Assembly (NCBI GenBank): GCA_017311185.1
Contig: JAESUZ010001519.1
Coordinates: 434,001-498,000 of the forward strand
Source of the DNA: Proteles cristata cristata
Taxonomy: Eukaryota > Chordata > Mammalia > Carnivora > Hyaenidae
Direction of reading: 5' to 3'
Length of the DNA: 64,000 nt
The notes under the pieces are model-generated. The model did not search any database and was not told where the DNA came from. It saw nothing but the letters and a program-made list of their open reading frames with translations. Made by a program: the position numbers and the translations under genes. Below, piece after piece: positions 23,706-35,440 of the stretch; position 1 is the stretch's first letter, and every line of letters starts with the position of its first letter.

Positions 23706-24046
23706 TAAGAAGCATTTCTTGTCACCAGTGGCCTAAGAGAAGTTTATGAAGGGAATTAGTGGCATGGGGAGCTGAGTGGCTGACATCTCTAGGCTTCCCA
23801 ACATCAGGAGGACCAAAAAGGAACATACTGCAATGGCAAGAGTTAGATTAAAATGGCTTGAACCCTAACAATGGCAGTGTAGACGGGGACAATGGAAAGA
23901 TACAAGCTATATTTGGGGGTAGATCTGATGACTCACTGCATATGAGAGCAGGATTCATTGTAGGATCCTAGGGTAGGCAACTGGAAATCAGTCTTCCAGT
24001 GCAGAAGAGCTAACCAGAAGAATCACATGTTTTGTACAGTTGAGAT

Positions 24047-24274
24047 TATTTTTATTTTTTTATTTTTAGAGAGAGAGGGAGAGTGCGTGCATGTGTGAGC
24101 AAGGTAAAGGGGCAGAGAGAGGGAGGGATGGAGAGAGAGGGAGGGAGGGAGAGCATCTCAAGTAGGCTTAAGAATCTTAAGCCCAACATGGGGATGGATC
24201 CTACAACCCGGGATCATGACCTGAGTCAAAATGAAGAGTTAGACACTCAACCAACTGAGCCACCCAGGCGCCCC
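24047..24274 (-). mobile_element. CanSINE, older, GA-expanded
   Basis: Antisense copy with a T-rich tail (24047-24069) and an expanded GGGAGGGA/GAGAGAGGGAGG purine block. It lacks the usual CAGGCTCTGAGC middle and continues with AAGTAGGCTTAAGAATC. The head end is GAGCCACCCAGGCGCCCC. It is rearranged or strongly diverged in the centre. Confidence 0.9.
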
Positions 24275-26124
24275 TGAATAGCTTAGGTTTAGAAGTCACC
24301 TGGTGTCATGCCCACCACTGACCCCCTCCTTTTCCACCAGTCCATCTTATCCTAGTGAGCCTTGACCTTGGAACACCTGCTTGGATGTGTGGTCTCAAGC
24401 CCATCCTTCCCTAAGGCATCGTAAGTGCTTCAAATCTTTGCTCCTTACCTTTTCTTTGTGATCTGTATAATATTTCCTTACTAGGAGATCCCACACTTGA
24501 AATAAAACAAAATTTCAGATTTCTCATGAAGGCGGCATCACACACACAGAAAACCACAATGCGGGGTTGGAAGGCAGAGTAGTAGGAGCCTGAGGTTTCT
24601 CTCCCACCTCCGGAAGTGCCGTCAGATGGACACCCTCCTGGGTGGACTTCAGTGGCTCTGTCTGCCACCATGGTTAGCTCTGCAGCTGCTGAAAGGCACT
24701 TTATATGGTGGTTTCGTTCCCGTGTGGAAAGTTTATCCCACCCAAAGACAAATGGGCAGTGACATTTCTTCCCAATTGGAAGTGTATGGGCTCAGTGTGA
24801 ACAGCTGTCAGAACATCTGTGGGTGAAAGTTCCGCTTTATAGAAAACAGCCTTGATGAGCGTACATGGTCACACTGCTTACGGACTCTATGCCCATCTTC
24901 AGGGCTGGCTGAATGCCTGCTCACGTGCCGGTCAGACTCCAGGACATATAATGGCCCAGTCAGCACATTTCGCTCCCTCTGCTCCCGCCACGGCACTTCC
25001 CCCTGGATGAGAGATGCTCCTTTACCACGGCTTGGTGGTAAGTGGTTGCATCCGATTTAAACCCTTCTTCTCCCAGGCTCATCAAAAAAAAAAAAAAAAT
25101 CAAATTTTATGGAAGGTGTAGTGTCAAAACCCACATATATTCAGTCTGTAGCTGACTTTTATTTTCCTAGTTATTGTATTCCCTGCAAAGACGAGAGTGT
25201 CAACATAGCAAGCCATGGTCACTTGTATGAATCACTGCATGATGATGGTTTCCATCATGAACCGCGTCCTTCTGGGCTCTCTCTCTGCACAAGGAAAATC
25301 AAATAAAATACCGCATCGAAGTTTGAAAACAATTTTCCTGATCTGAATTTTTTTCTTTTTATTATCTTACTAGGTATGTTTTTTTTTCCCCTTTTTGTTT
25401 CCTTGTTCCTTTATCTCTACTTCTTGCTTCTCAGCCTTCTTTTGTTTTTGTTTATGGCTCTTTGCTTGACTTTTATTATAACATTACAGCTCCAGTTGAC
25501 TTTCCCTTTCACTGTCCTGGATTCACCCAGTCTTGGGAGTCCCTGACCTTTTACAGTTTCTCCTCAAGTCTGAAATCTCTCTAATTTGTTTCTTTTTTTC
25601 TTAATTCAGCCTCCAGTTTGCCTGACCGCCGATCCCTGTTCATCTTCCAGAAGTTGGAATTCTTGCCAGTCTCTGTCCTTCTAGAAGCAATCTCCTTCCA
25701 GCTGATCATGTTTTACTAACTCAGAGAGAAACAATGGTATATTTCTTAGAATTCTTTTCTTCTACTCTTCTGACTAGCTTCTTTCTATTTGACACTCAGC
25801 ATAGAGAATAGGGAACAAGTAAATTTCTCAATAAGTACATTTCTCTGCAGAAACACATTAATGCCCTCTTCATAAACCCACCTGCTTAAGAGAATGGTCT
25901 ACGTAAATCACTGTCGCTTGGGGACTGTGAGCATCACAGGAAGCTCGTGCCAGAAATACCCACGTTTCAGAGATTTATAAGAATGCAAGAGGAAGCATGA
26001 GTGTAGGGTGAACTTAACATTCATTACTGCTCTTTTGCCCTTCTATCTGGCCATGTCTTCTTTTCCTTCCAGCCTGCACCAGGATGGCAAAATCAAGGGA
26101 CGGGCACTTGTGAGGGGCAGTGAA
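24275..26124. other. Unique DNA, nothing recognised
   Basis: No gene in about 1.85 kb. A 15-base A run sits at 25085-25099 and a T/C-rich patch at 25375-25600. Open frames of 62-86 codons lack motifs. Confidence 0.5.
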
Positions 26125-26145
26125 GGTCAATATGGAGCAATTGTT

Positions 26146-26838
26146 TTTTGAAAATTTTTAATAGTTTATTGTCAAGTTGGTTTCCATATAACACCCAGTG
26201 CTCATCCCCACAAGTGCCCTCCTCCATGCCCATCATCCCCCCTCCCCCTCCCCCACCCCCATCTGCCCTCAGTTTGTTCTCAGCATTCAAGAGTCTCTCA
26301 TGGTTTGCCTCTCTCCCCCACTCCCATTATTTTTCCCCTTCTTCTCCCCCCACGGTCCTCCGTCAAGTTCCTCCTAATCCACCTATACGTGCAAACATAT
26401 GGTAGCTGTCCTCTGCCTTATTTCGGTCAGCATAACACCCTCAAGGTCCATCCATGTTGCTACACATGGCCAGATTTCATTCTTTCTCATTGCCAAGTAG
26501 TATTCCATGGTAGAGATAAACCACATCTTCTTATTCCATTCATCAGTAGATGGACACTTAGGCTCTTTCCATGTTTTGGTTATTGTTAATGTAATGCTAT
26601 GAACATTGGGGTACATGTGCCCCTATGCATCAGCACTCCTATATCCCTTGGACAAATTCCTAGCAGTGCTATTGCTGGGTCACAGGGAAGTTCTAGTGTT
26701 AATTTTTTGAGGAACCTCCACACTGTTTCCCAGAGGGGCTGCACCAGTTTCCATTCCCACCAACAGTGCAGGAGGGTGCCCGTTTCTCCGCATCCTCGCC
26801 AGCATCTAGAGTTCTCTGATTGGCTCATTTTAACTACA
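26146..26838 (-). mobile_element. 5'-truncated LINE-1, antisense
   Basis: Minus-strand LINE-1 copy of about 690 bp covering the ORF2 C-terminus and the 3' UTR. The plus strand opens with TTTATTGTCAAGTTGGTTTCC and CACCCAGTGCTCATCCC, a C-rich stretch (26216-26260) and CTCAGTTTGTTCTCAG, typical of felid L1 3' ends. ORF2 pieces read in two minus-strand frames: [20 protein letters not shown] within 26586-26885 and EWNKKMWFISTMEYYLAM within 26383-26616. A diverged 21-bp target duplication, 18 of 21 matching, flanks it at 26125-26145 and 26839-26859 (core CAATATGGA and AATTGTT). The element is dead through truncation and a frameshift. Confidence 0.95.
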
Positions 26839-27224
26839 GGCCAATATGGAAAAATTGTTACCTCCCTACCCTGTCCACACTGCAAATCTCCCTGGCTTCA
26901 CAAAACTTTATGTGGATTTTATGACTGTGTTTGTTGTTGTCTCTTTTTTTCAATTAAAGAGCTAGGTAGCAAATACTTATATTGCATCCGCTGTTTTACT
27001 AAATGTTTATTAAGTGGATATGCTTGTGAAAGGTAATGCTCCAGCCACTGGAAAATAGTCAGCAAAACTTTAGAGATTGTGTCTGAAAATGCTATTAAGG
27101 TTATATTCCTGTTTAACCCACGTGTTAAGTTTAATAAATCCCCTGACTGCCAACTATTGAAAATTTTATAATATTTAGAAATAATCAAGCCCTACTAAGA
27201 ATAAAAATACTTATTTAAAAATAT

Positions 27225-27960
27225 TCATTGCAATTTTAAAAATTGAGATAACTGACATACAATGATTGTATAAGTTTAAGGTGTATGATGTATTGAACAT
27301 TTATATACTGCAATATATAGTGTAATTATGATTACCACTCTATCTTTAGCTAATATCCCTCTCACATCACATAATTCCCATTTCTGCTTCTGTGGTAAGA
27401 AAAATTCAGATCTAGTCTTGTAGCAAGTGTGCAGTTTACAAGGCAGTATTCCTGACTGAAATCCCTGTTGTACATTTGCACACTCAGAACTATTCACCTT
27501 CTAACTGCAAGTCTGTATCCTTAGACAACTGCTCCCCAAGTCCCCCTCCCAATACCTCTGGAACCACTGTTCTACTCTCTGCTTCCAAAAATTCAGCTTT
27601 TTTATGCTCTACACGTGATATATTACAATATATCTGGCTACTTAATAAGAATTAACTACTTAATGAGACATCATAGTCCATCCATACTGCTGCAAATGAC
27701 AGGATTTCCTTCTATTTTACGGCTAAATAATATTCCATTATACACACACACACACACACACACACATAGATGTATACACACTGAAACTTCTTTATCCATT
27801 TATCCGACATTCAGTTGTTCCCATATCTTGGCTATTGTGAATAATGCTTCAATATACACTGGAATATAGATTATTTGATATTTGTTTTCATTTTCTTTGG
27901 ATATATACCAAGAAGTGGGATTGCAGGGTCATATAGTAGTTGTATTAAAAAGACTTAATA
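27225..27960 (-). mobile_element. Older LINE-1 3' fragment, antisense
   Basis: The plus strand reads antisense through an L1 3' UTR (AACTGACATACAATGATTGTATAAG, TAAGGTGTATGATGTATTG in blocks) and then the ORF2 C-terminal region (CATAGTCCATCCATACTGC, GGCTAAATAATATTCCATTA, TGGATATATACCAAGAAGTGGG, GGTCATATAGTAG). It is more diverged than the neighbour at 26146. A (CA)n tract has replaced the usual TATATA site at 27742-27766. No long ORF remains. Confidence 0.88.
27742..27766. repeat. (AC)n microsatellite inside LINE-1
   Basis: About 12 AC units at a position where LINE-1 copies normally have a short TA/TG-rich stretch. Confidence 0.95.
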
Positions 27961-27967
27961 ATTTAAA

Positions 27968-28180
27968 AAAATGTAATGTTTATTTTTGAGAGACATAGAG
28001 AGACAATGTGTGAGCGGAGGAGGGGCAGAGAAAGAGAGAAAAAGAGAGAGACAGAATCCAAGCAGCCTCCAGGCTCTGAGCTGTCAGCATGGAGCACGAC
28101 ACAGGTTTCAAACCCAGGAACCATGAGACTATGACCTGAGCCAAAGTCAGCACTTAACCCACTAAGCCCCCCAGGCTTCT
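27968..28180 (-). mobile_element. CanSINE, diverged
   Basis: Antisense copy next to the end of the preceding LINE-1: TTTATTTTTGAGAGACATAG, GGGGCAGAGAAAGAGAGAAAAAG, CAGGCTCTGAGCTGTCAGCA and a changed head end AAGCCCCCCAGGCTTC. No clear target duplication. Confidence 0.9.
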
Positions 28181-28194
28181 TCATTTTGAGGGCT

Positions 28195-28345
28195 CACTAT
28201 TGGTGCCAGGCTCAGCAGAATACAGTCCTGTGGGCTGCTGTTCTGAAGGTACTTGGAGCTCAGGCAAGGTACATGGCTTGCCCGCAGCTAGCAAGGGATT
28301 GGGAAAGAAGTCTTGACACAGCACCCACATAACTTTCAAACTTTA
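28195..28345 (-). repeat. Possible MIR remnant
   Basis: GGAGCTCAGGCAAGGTACAT, GGCTTGCCCGCAGCTAGCAAG and GGGATTGGGAAAGAAGTC follow the antisense MIR order ('ggctcagagaggttaagtgacttgcccaaggtcacacagctagtaagtg'). Confidence 0.5.
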
Positions 28346-29076
28346 GCTTTGGGAATGTAAGGGGATTTTCCTTTTTATCTAGTTTTGGTCACAGTGGGTA
28401 CAGAAAAATCTTAGTCTTTGCTAATGTAAGTATTAAAATTCAATTTAAATCATTGTCAATGAAATGTGAAATGGCCCCTCGATTACGTTCCGCAAAACGT
28501 TGATTACTTTAATACTTCTTTTGGGAGTTGCTCCATGTCTTTCTTACCATTGCAAATACTCCTCTGGCAAAAACATGCTATATTCTCTCTCCCATCAGCA
28601 TTGTGTGTCGCAGCAAAAGTCAAGAGCATTTAAACCTATTTTCGTGGGGAGAAGAATTCTTTAAGAAGACCTGAACGGAGAGTTAGTTCAGACAGAAAGC
28701 TGAACCCTATGATAATTCTTACAGAACTGCATTAAGTGCTATAGCTCAAGGTATCCCAGATCTTTTGCAGCATCTGCTGATACGTTTCTTGCTCTCCATT
28801 CCCATCCCCATATCTGGCCTAAAGAACTAACAGCTTTGTCTTGTTTAAAAGCAACAGGGCCATCAATTACCAACACATAAAGCCTGTTTAAAATCCCCAA
28901 GATTTCTGCATTATGACAGAATTTAAAACACTCATTTTTGACATTATATATTAACACTTTGCTATTTGGCATTATTTTAGTTTATCTTATTCACAATGAG
29001 CAAACAACTAGATCAAAGTAAATAATTTAGATAGCATCACTATTTTGGGTACATTATCCCCAATATTGTCCTTTGT
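28346..29076. other. Unique DNA, nothing recognised
   Basis: No gene or nameable repeat. A 77-codon reverse frame at 28739-28972 has no motif. Confidence 0.5.
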
Positions 29077-29090
29077 GAAAACACTTCTAG

Positions 29091-29345
29091 GGGGCGTCTG
29101 GGTGGCTGAGTTGGTTAAGTGTCCAACTTCGGCTCAGGTCATGATCTCAGTTCATGGGTTTGAGCCCCGCACTGGGCTCTGTGCTGACTGCCAGCTCAGA
29201 GCCTGGAGCCTGTTTCAGATTCTGTGTCTCCCTCTCTCTCTGACCCTCGCCTGCTCACGCTCTCTCTCTCTCTCTCTCTCAGAAATAAAGAAAACATTTA
29301 AAAATTTTGTAAATAAAAAAATAAAAAGAAATAAAAGAAAAAAAA
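29091..29345 (+). mobile_element. CanSINE with long A-rich tail
   Basis: Sense copy with GGGGCGTCTGGGTGGCTGAG head, GGGTTTGAGCCCCGCACTGG and a CT run at 29263-29280. An extended AAATAAAAAAATAAAAAG-type tail of about 55 bases follows. A perfect 14-bp target duplication, GAAAACACTTCTAG, lies at 29077-29090 and 29346-29359. It belongs to the group with the extra bases before CAGCTC. Confidence 0.95.
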
Positions 29346-29359
29346 GAAAACACTTCTAG

Positions 29360-30188
29360 GAGAGAATTTTATGGTACTTAATCTGTTCATGAGCATCATT
29401 TAGCTTGGTTTCAATTTAAAGTTAGTGCAAGTGATTCTTCTTTTCATCAAATCTTGATGTTACATATTCTGTTCATTTGGTCATTATCACATATACCGAA
29501 ATGTAAGGAAATGACATGAAGAGAGAATTGTATTGCCGACAGTGAGTTATGTTTGGAATCACAGAATATGTTGGAAGGCAGAAGCATGTGGAAAAACAAG
29601 TCCCGACCTGCATATTACATTTCATTGGTTCTTGGTTCATAACAGTGTCATACCATTTTTACATCACCCGTTTCGCAGAACAAGGAGAAACACAAATGTG
29701 TAGTTATTAAAGATGTCAATTTGCTTAAAAGCCCAAACATCCATATTTTTTAATATTAGTGTCAGGCAGAGAACCCAGGTCTACATACTCTTCCAGAATG
29801 AAAATGGTGCCACCTCATCTGAAATGCACAACGTAATTCTCTTTAGAGAAGTTGCTCTCAAATTTAATACAAAGCAACATCCTTCTGCCTCTATTATGAA
29901 GATCTCAAAAGAATTGTTATATGTCATCAAATAAATGGTACATAAATCTTCTTTAATATAGTTACATCTATGTAATATGCAATACTATATATGCATAATA
30001 TGTGACAGGTTTGAAATTATGTTATGTCCACAATTAGTGTTGCTGTGAGTTTACGGTCTTGGGTAAATTCTAAAAGAGTTATAAAAGCTATTTTCATAAT
30101 ATTTATACTTGTAATATGTGTGAAATCGAAAACATGATTTCTGCAGAGACCTAATGCTATACTACTATAGCCTTCAAATAAAGTAAAA
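29360..30188. other. Unique AT-rich DNA, nothing recognised
   Basis: No gene. A 73-codon frame (29713-29934) has no motif. A strongly AT-rich patch with TATATATGCATAATATG lies near 29980. Confidence 0.5.
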
Positions 30189-30202
30189 CTTTCAGAAAAG
30201 CA

Positions 30203-30416
30203 GGGTGCCTGGGTGGCTCAGTCAGTTAAATGTCTGACTTCAGCTCAGGTCATGATCTCATGGTTTGTGAGTTTGAGCCCCATGTTGGGCTCTGTGCTGA
30301 TAGTTCAGAGCCTGGAGCCTGCTTTGAATTCTGTGTCTTCCTCTCTCTACTGCTTCCCTACTCACTCTCTCTCTCTCAAAAATAAATAAACATTAAAAAA
30401 AATTAAAAAAAACACC
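30203..30416 (+). mobile_element. CanSINE, older subfamily
   Basis: Sense copy: GGGTGCCTGGGTGGCTCAGTC split by small changes, GAGTTTGAGCCCCATGTTGGG, a shorter middle (GTGCTGATAGTTCAGAG), and an AAAAATAAATAAACATT tail. Flanked by the 14-bp pair CTTTCAGAAAAGCA (30189-30202) and CTTTCAGAACAGCA (30417-30430), one mismatch. Confidence 0.94.
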
Positions 30417-30430
30417 CTTTCAGAACAGCA

Positions 30431-31151
30431 TTTTAAAAATATATGACCTCCCCACCCCTTCAGACTTGAATTATTTATACAGTATTTTCTGTGCATTTGA
30501 TAGGAGAGAATGAAATGATTTGGTGTGCTTTAACATATACCAAACTATGGCTATCCTTATATTTCAGGCTAAAAATTGTTGGACAATAGCTCGTATAATG
30601 GGCAAAATGAGTTTGAGAGAAAGGGTCACTTTGAAAGTGTGAGGTTGTTAAGAAGCCCATCAGAAAAGGATGAGTGATGAATTATATTGCCATTACCTCG
30701 ATGACATGGGTGGGAAGTTGGCAATGTGAAGTTGAAAACGAAGATCAAGGCAAGAAGTAACATTCTTATTCGGGATGTAAAAGTGGAGGCTAGCTAAACA
30801 ACTGACAGATAAATCAACGTGAAAACATTCTTCCCAAGAAGATAAAAGGTAGAGCAAGGGACTTGTATGAAGGAAATGCCAATGCTTCTTCCAGAGAATA
30901 AAATTTTCTGTTACATTCCACACCATTTAGTTTAGCCTCATTACAGAATTTTGGGATATGAAGTATTGCTCCCATTCCGAATGTCTTCTGAAAACACAAA
31001 TGTGTGAATGTGTTTAAAAGAAATTATCAAGAAGTATTGTATCAGCGTTCAACACACACAAATCCAGCCTATCGCATAAAAGGCAATCAGCAGAATGAGT
31101 TTCACTGTCCTTGGATTTTTTTATATGACTAATGCTTGATTTCTGAGAACG

Positions 31152-31152
<1 letters not shown>
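30431..31152. other. Unique DNA, start of repeat-poor block
   Basis: No gene and no repeat that I can name. Three overlapping reverse frames (60-77 codons) show no motif. Confidence 0.5.

Positions 31153-31192
<40 letters not shown>
31153..31192. repeat. (AC)n microsatellite
   Basis: About 20 uninterrupted AC dinucleotides in unique sequence. Confidence 0.97.
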
Positions 31193-31194
<2 letters not shown>

Positions 31195-31909
31195 CTGAGG
31201 TTTCTAGACAAAGTGTATTTTTTTAAAGATGTCATAAAATAATTATTTTATATAAAAATAGGTAGATTGATGAGATATTCAATGTTTAAAACCTTTTAAG
31301 TAAAATTCAACTTACCTGTTAAGTTTCCTACATTCAACAAACTCAAAGAAAGAAAAACATCCCAACAAGTATTCTTCTAATATCTCCATGAGGGAGTAAA
31401 ATATTATTTTTAGTGTATGTCTACACTCGCGGAGCTACAAAATGAGTTGGTAAAATTTTGAATGCATGTACTAATAACTGCAGAGACTGCTTCTCACTCA
31501 ATCGCTAAGCCTGTGTTTTAGACATGTGACAATCTCAGAGGGGCTTTGGGGCTTCCATGGAATTCTGATTGTGTTTTATCTTTGATAAAACTTCAACTTG
31601 CAGGGCATTCATGAATAGCTCATGTATGCTTTATAACAACTGCTATAATAGTATCATGTTCACTCCTATCAGATATTCAGCTCAAGTCTTGTTTCTTTGT
31701 TTTATTGTGAGGAGCAGGGGAGACTGGGAGAAGTCAATACCCCTTGCAAACCCAGAGCACAGACACAAATTGCTTGAAGAACACTATTTTAAGCCAAGCA
31801 TGGCCGGCTTCATCAAGTATGTAGTAAAAAGCTGGTAACCAGCTAGAAAACAGCCTGCAAACTGGTCAACTTAATTATTAATACTGTTTCTTCCATACTG
31901 TTTCCATTA
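31193..31909. other. Unique DNA, nothing recognised
   Basis: No gene. The 89-codon forward frame at 31569-31838 is the longest but has no domain, signal or repeat signature. Confidence 0.5.
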
Positions 31910-32095
31910 CTAGAGTAGCAGTGTGGCCTCGAGGGAAATGTGTGGGCTTTGCGTTTAGGAGATCCTGAGCTTACAAGTGGGAAAATTAGCCTTTATAAAC
32001 CTCACTGTTTTCAACTGCCAAATGGGGATATGAATAGTTTGTTCATGACTTGTTTTAGAATTAAATGAGATAGTGGATGTACAATGCTTGGCAAA
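31910..32095 (+). repeat. MIR remnant, fairly complete
   Basis: The blocks follow the MIR core and 3' part in order: AGTGTGGCCTCGAGGGAAAT, GGAGATCCTGAGC, AACCTCACTGTTTTCAACTGCC, AAATGGGGATATGAATAG, AGAATTAAATGAGATAGTGG and ACAATGCTTGGCAAACC. The main insertion of any kind in the 30.4-33.5 kb block. Confidence 0.7.
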
Positions 32096-33569
32096 CCAAA
32101 TGTATTTGAAAACTAGCAGGGAACCACATTGCCCTTTTAATCTGGACCATTCAAAATAAAACAGTGGCTTGATTTTTGGTTGTCTATCTCTGCCCATCTT
32201 TGTAATCCTGGAGGCAAAGCATCTTCATAAAATACTAACGACCCCCAAAACTAATGCCGTAAAATTTGGATTTATTTTGTGTAGGAGTCCTTTATGTAGT
32301 CAAGCATGAAAGTGAAAAGTGCTTTGATGGCCTTTTCCTGTTTAATTCTTCAGACAGAGAAACCAAAAAGATTCACAACCATATTATGTTAATGATCACA
32401 GTTTCAAAATGCCCTAGAACCGCAATAAATAACCTCTGACATCCATAACCATTTTGTGACTCATTGTTCATAACCAAAGGACTTCCCTGACATTTACATA
32501 CTCTGTTAAGCCATCCATATCTGTGTAAAATTTTTTAAAAAGGCATTAGCAGGTATGTTTTACACTAATCAGAGCAAGGCTATTCAAGCTTATGACCCAA
32601 AACCTACTGAAAGACTAAGTTGTTAGCACAGGCTGTTATTCAATTATGGAGAAACTTGCCTTTTACTGCACATTAATTAACTATAAAATTATGAACTCCC
32701 TCTATATATCTGTGTCCTGACACCGCAAAAGGATATTAGTTGAAATGTTATTTTTATACGCTGTAATAACTTAATACATTTAAGGGTGGCATAAACGTCT
32801 CTCGACTATTTTTTTGGTGTGATAGACACTGTCATTTAATTGCATTTGGCGATTTATGAACTGTAATCATGTGCTTCTTTAGCCTTCGGAGGCTTGCAGC
32901 ATTAAGCACCCTCTAGGCTTTCCAGGAGGTTGGAGAGCATACGACCGTCAAAGCCCTCTGGTAAGGAGACAGAGCCATAGCAAGGGCAGAAATTGCATCC
33001 CAGTGAGATGGTTTTAGGGTTCTAGTTCTCAAAGTTACCTAACCCTTTGAGTTCATTATGAAAATATAAGTAAGCCCAGAAGGGCCAACACCTTAAGGTG
33101 TTCTCATACCCCAGCTGGACTTTGCATCGGAGTGTCATGCCGATCAGAAATCTGCACTGCCAGCCAGAGTAGCGCATTAGTGCAGAAAGACAGGAGTAAG
33201 ACAAAAATACCCCTAGTGACCTCCTCGAATCTGCTTCAGTTTGAACTTGGGTCAGTTGTACCCCTGTGAGATAACAGAAAAGGAAATAATTCAGTGGACA
33301 GGCAATTATAGGGCTCTTTCACCCCTGGGAAACTTAAGTTGAATGAAAATAATGTCAACATTGTGATTTTATAAAATCCATGACTCATTTTAAATATATC
33401 TTGAACACGGGAAAGTATTACAGATCATTAACACATGGAGGTGTTTGTATATTAGCCAACATAAATTTGACTAGAGTGCTATCTTGCTAAAGCCCTTGGG
33501 AGAAGCTCCAACCATCTGATAGTAATAATCTCTCTCTCACATAAGTGGTTTTTGGACATTTGAAGCTAC
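32096..33569. other. Repeat-poor unique DNA, candidate conserved non-coding
   Basis: About 1.5 kb without a repeat I can recognise, although the window as a whole has about one CanSINE per 2.5 kb. The part 32690-32880 is rich in AT words such as TTAATTGCATTTGGCGATTTA and shows little simple sequence. Conservation cannot be judged without an alignment, so this is a pointer rather than a call. Confidence 0.4.
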
Positions 33570-33572
33570 AAA

Positions 33573-33725
33573 CAATGGCACTTGTTGTGATGAGCACTGG
33601 GTGTTATGTGTGATGAATCATGAAATTCTACACCTGAAACCATCAAGGCACCATGTGCTAATGAACTAGAATTTACATGAAAACTTGAAACACTGAAAAA
33701 ATAAACAAATAAAATCCTAAAGACT
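33573..33725 (+). mobile_element. LINE-1 3' end fragment
   Basis: Only the last part of a carnivore LINE-1 3' UTR: GCACTTGTTGTGATGAGCAC, TGGGTGTTATGTGTGATGAATC, ATGAAATTCTACACCTGAAACC and CATGTGCTAATGAACTAGAATTTACATG in blocks, then an A-rich tail. It is a strongly 5'-truncated insertion. Confidence 0.87.
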
Positions 33726-33748
33726 AATTAATTAATTAATTAATTAAA
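33726..33748. repeat. (ATTA)n microsatellite
   Basis: About five tetranucleotide units at the end of the LINE-1 tail, a common birthplace for such repeats. Confidence 0.9.
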
Positions 33749-34329
33749 CAAAATAATAACATACAAACAACGGACTACCTGATGATGGCATCTGGTACGA
33801 GCAAGTTGAAATTAAAGGCTGTCAGAGCACAGATGATACGAACATTAATGTTATAGAAGCATAAACCACACACCAGTGGAAGGAGACATAATACACTGAA
33901 GACAGGGCTCTGCTGGCTCATACTAGAAGGCGAGAAGCGATGCCCAGAGATACTGTCTGAGACTATGGTGTGAAGCTGAGATTTTCACAGGACGCATGCT
34001 TCCTTGCTCTTGAATAAAGACAAAGCTGCTATGGCTAGAAGTCAGTGCAAATGCGACATATAAAGTAAAATCCGTATGTTCAATCGCATCACGCTCACAA
34101 GAGAACTTCAAAATGGCAAGCTAAGTTTATAGGCATTTGGCATATTCATTTCCTGACCCCTTGAAAATCTGTTTTAATTATGTCAGAGTTGTTCAGGGAA
34201 AGGAGGAAGCAGAGGAAATGTGGGTAAGGCAGTATACAAGAATCTACCCCCAAATTAGAAACTGTGGAACTCCAGTGTCTACTAAAGCACCTGTCCCCAA
34301 ACATCAGTATAAGCCTAGCTACCTGCTAA
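33749..34329. other. Unique DNA, nothing recognised
   Basis: No gene. Small frames at 33923-34111 and 34137-34340 lack motifs. Confidence 0.5.
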
Positions 34330-34450
34330 CAATCAACTAGAGAGCTTGGTAATTACAATTTCTTATTTATCCAATCTAATGAGAGATCAAGCAATCAGCT
34401 TCTTTGAAAAGTTCCCCAGGACATTCCGATACACAGGGAACCACTAAACC
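34330..34450. repeat. MER5-like hAT DNA transposon remnant
   Basis: AATCAACTAGAGAGCTTGGTAATTAC, AAAAGTTCCCCAGGACATTCCGATACAC and GGGAACCACTAA follow the MER5/hAT-Charlie order ('aatcacctggagagcttgttaaaa...caagctccccaggtgattctgatgcaca...gagaaccact'). This is a non-autonomous fossil without coding capacity. Confidence 0.58.
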
Positions 34451-35075
34451 AGCCTTTCCAGACGTGATTTGCCAGAGCCAGCTCTAGCTGCAGTAAGTTC
34501 TCTGCGGTTCTCTGGCTGGTTTTTCACACTTAAAGGGACTGCAAAGTACAGATTCAAAGGCCACTGAGAATTCTCCCCAGCAGCACTTCATCCATTAATA
34601 ACAGCAGGGAACAACTCCCTCATCTGGTATCTTCCATTTCCTGGTCCCTGAAGAAGGAGGGAAATCAAGTCTAGGCCAGCGTGCTTTTTGTAATTTGCTC
34701 ATGTATTTGAAGGCTTTCTGCTCCTACTTACAGATGTATAAAATTCACCGGTTGTGAAAAGAAGGGGGTTAAAAAAGGAAGGGGAGAGTTTTATTTTCAA
34801 AGATGTTCCAGGGCTTAGTCAGAGTAGAATGAAGCTTATGAATAAAAGAAGATCCTAGAACTCTTTGTTCTTGGCATAAAATATGCTACTGTAACGATGG
34901 CCTTTCTTTTCAGTGCATCGTAAGTGTGACTGAAGAAACTCAGGCATAAGACATCCACCCTGCAAGCCGTCTTAATGTCGATAACTCTTAAATAGCTGAT
35001 TTGATTTACGAAGAAAATGTGCATTCTGTCTGGTAATGATTACTTTTGAAAAAATAAATGAGAGAATGTTCTAGC
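34451..35075. other. Unique DNA, nothing recognised
   Basis: No gene or nameable repeat. Confidence 0.5.
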
Positions 35076-35094
35076 TGATAATAATAATAATAAT
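35076..35094. repeat. Short (ATA)n microsatellite
   Basis: Six ATA units next to the LTR-like element that follows. Confidence 0.85.
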
Positions 35095-35440
35095 TCATAA
35101 CTTTAAATCTTAGAGGCTTAAAAACCAATGACTTATTTCTCTCTCATGCCACATGTCCATGATGGGTAAACAGACTCTCCTCAATACTGCTCTCACTCAG
35201 GACAAGAGAACACTGAGCTTATGGAGTGTCATTACCAATGACAGCAGAGAAAAAGAGAAGGCATGTAAACTGGGCACAAAGTAAAAGCTTCCATGCTGAA
35301 ATGATAGAATTCAGCTGATGTTTCACCCATCCAAGCAACTTCAAGTCGGTCAGGAAGTATAATCTGAACCATGGATCCAAATAGAGGAAAGTAGGATACT
35401 TGGTCAACAGCAATAATCACTTCAATAGTTTGCCCTTCTG
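35095..35440 (-). mobile_element. Ancient LTR-like element
   Basis: Read on the minus strand, the end resembles an old mammalian retrotransposon LTR: GACATGTGGCATGAGAGAG, then AAATAAGTCATTGG, then TTTTTAAGCCTCTAAGATTT. This is the usual 'ggacatgt..gagagaaataaa..ttaagccactgagattt' polyadenylation end. Upstream parts (AACTTCCTGACCGACTTGAAG-like) are compatible. No internal retroviral genes are present. Two overlapping reverse frames here are not genes. The exact family (MaLR/ERVL group) is uncertain. Confidence 0.58.
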
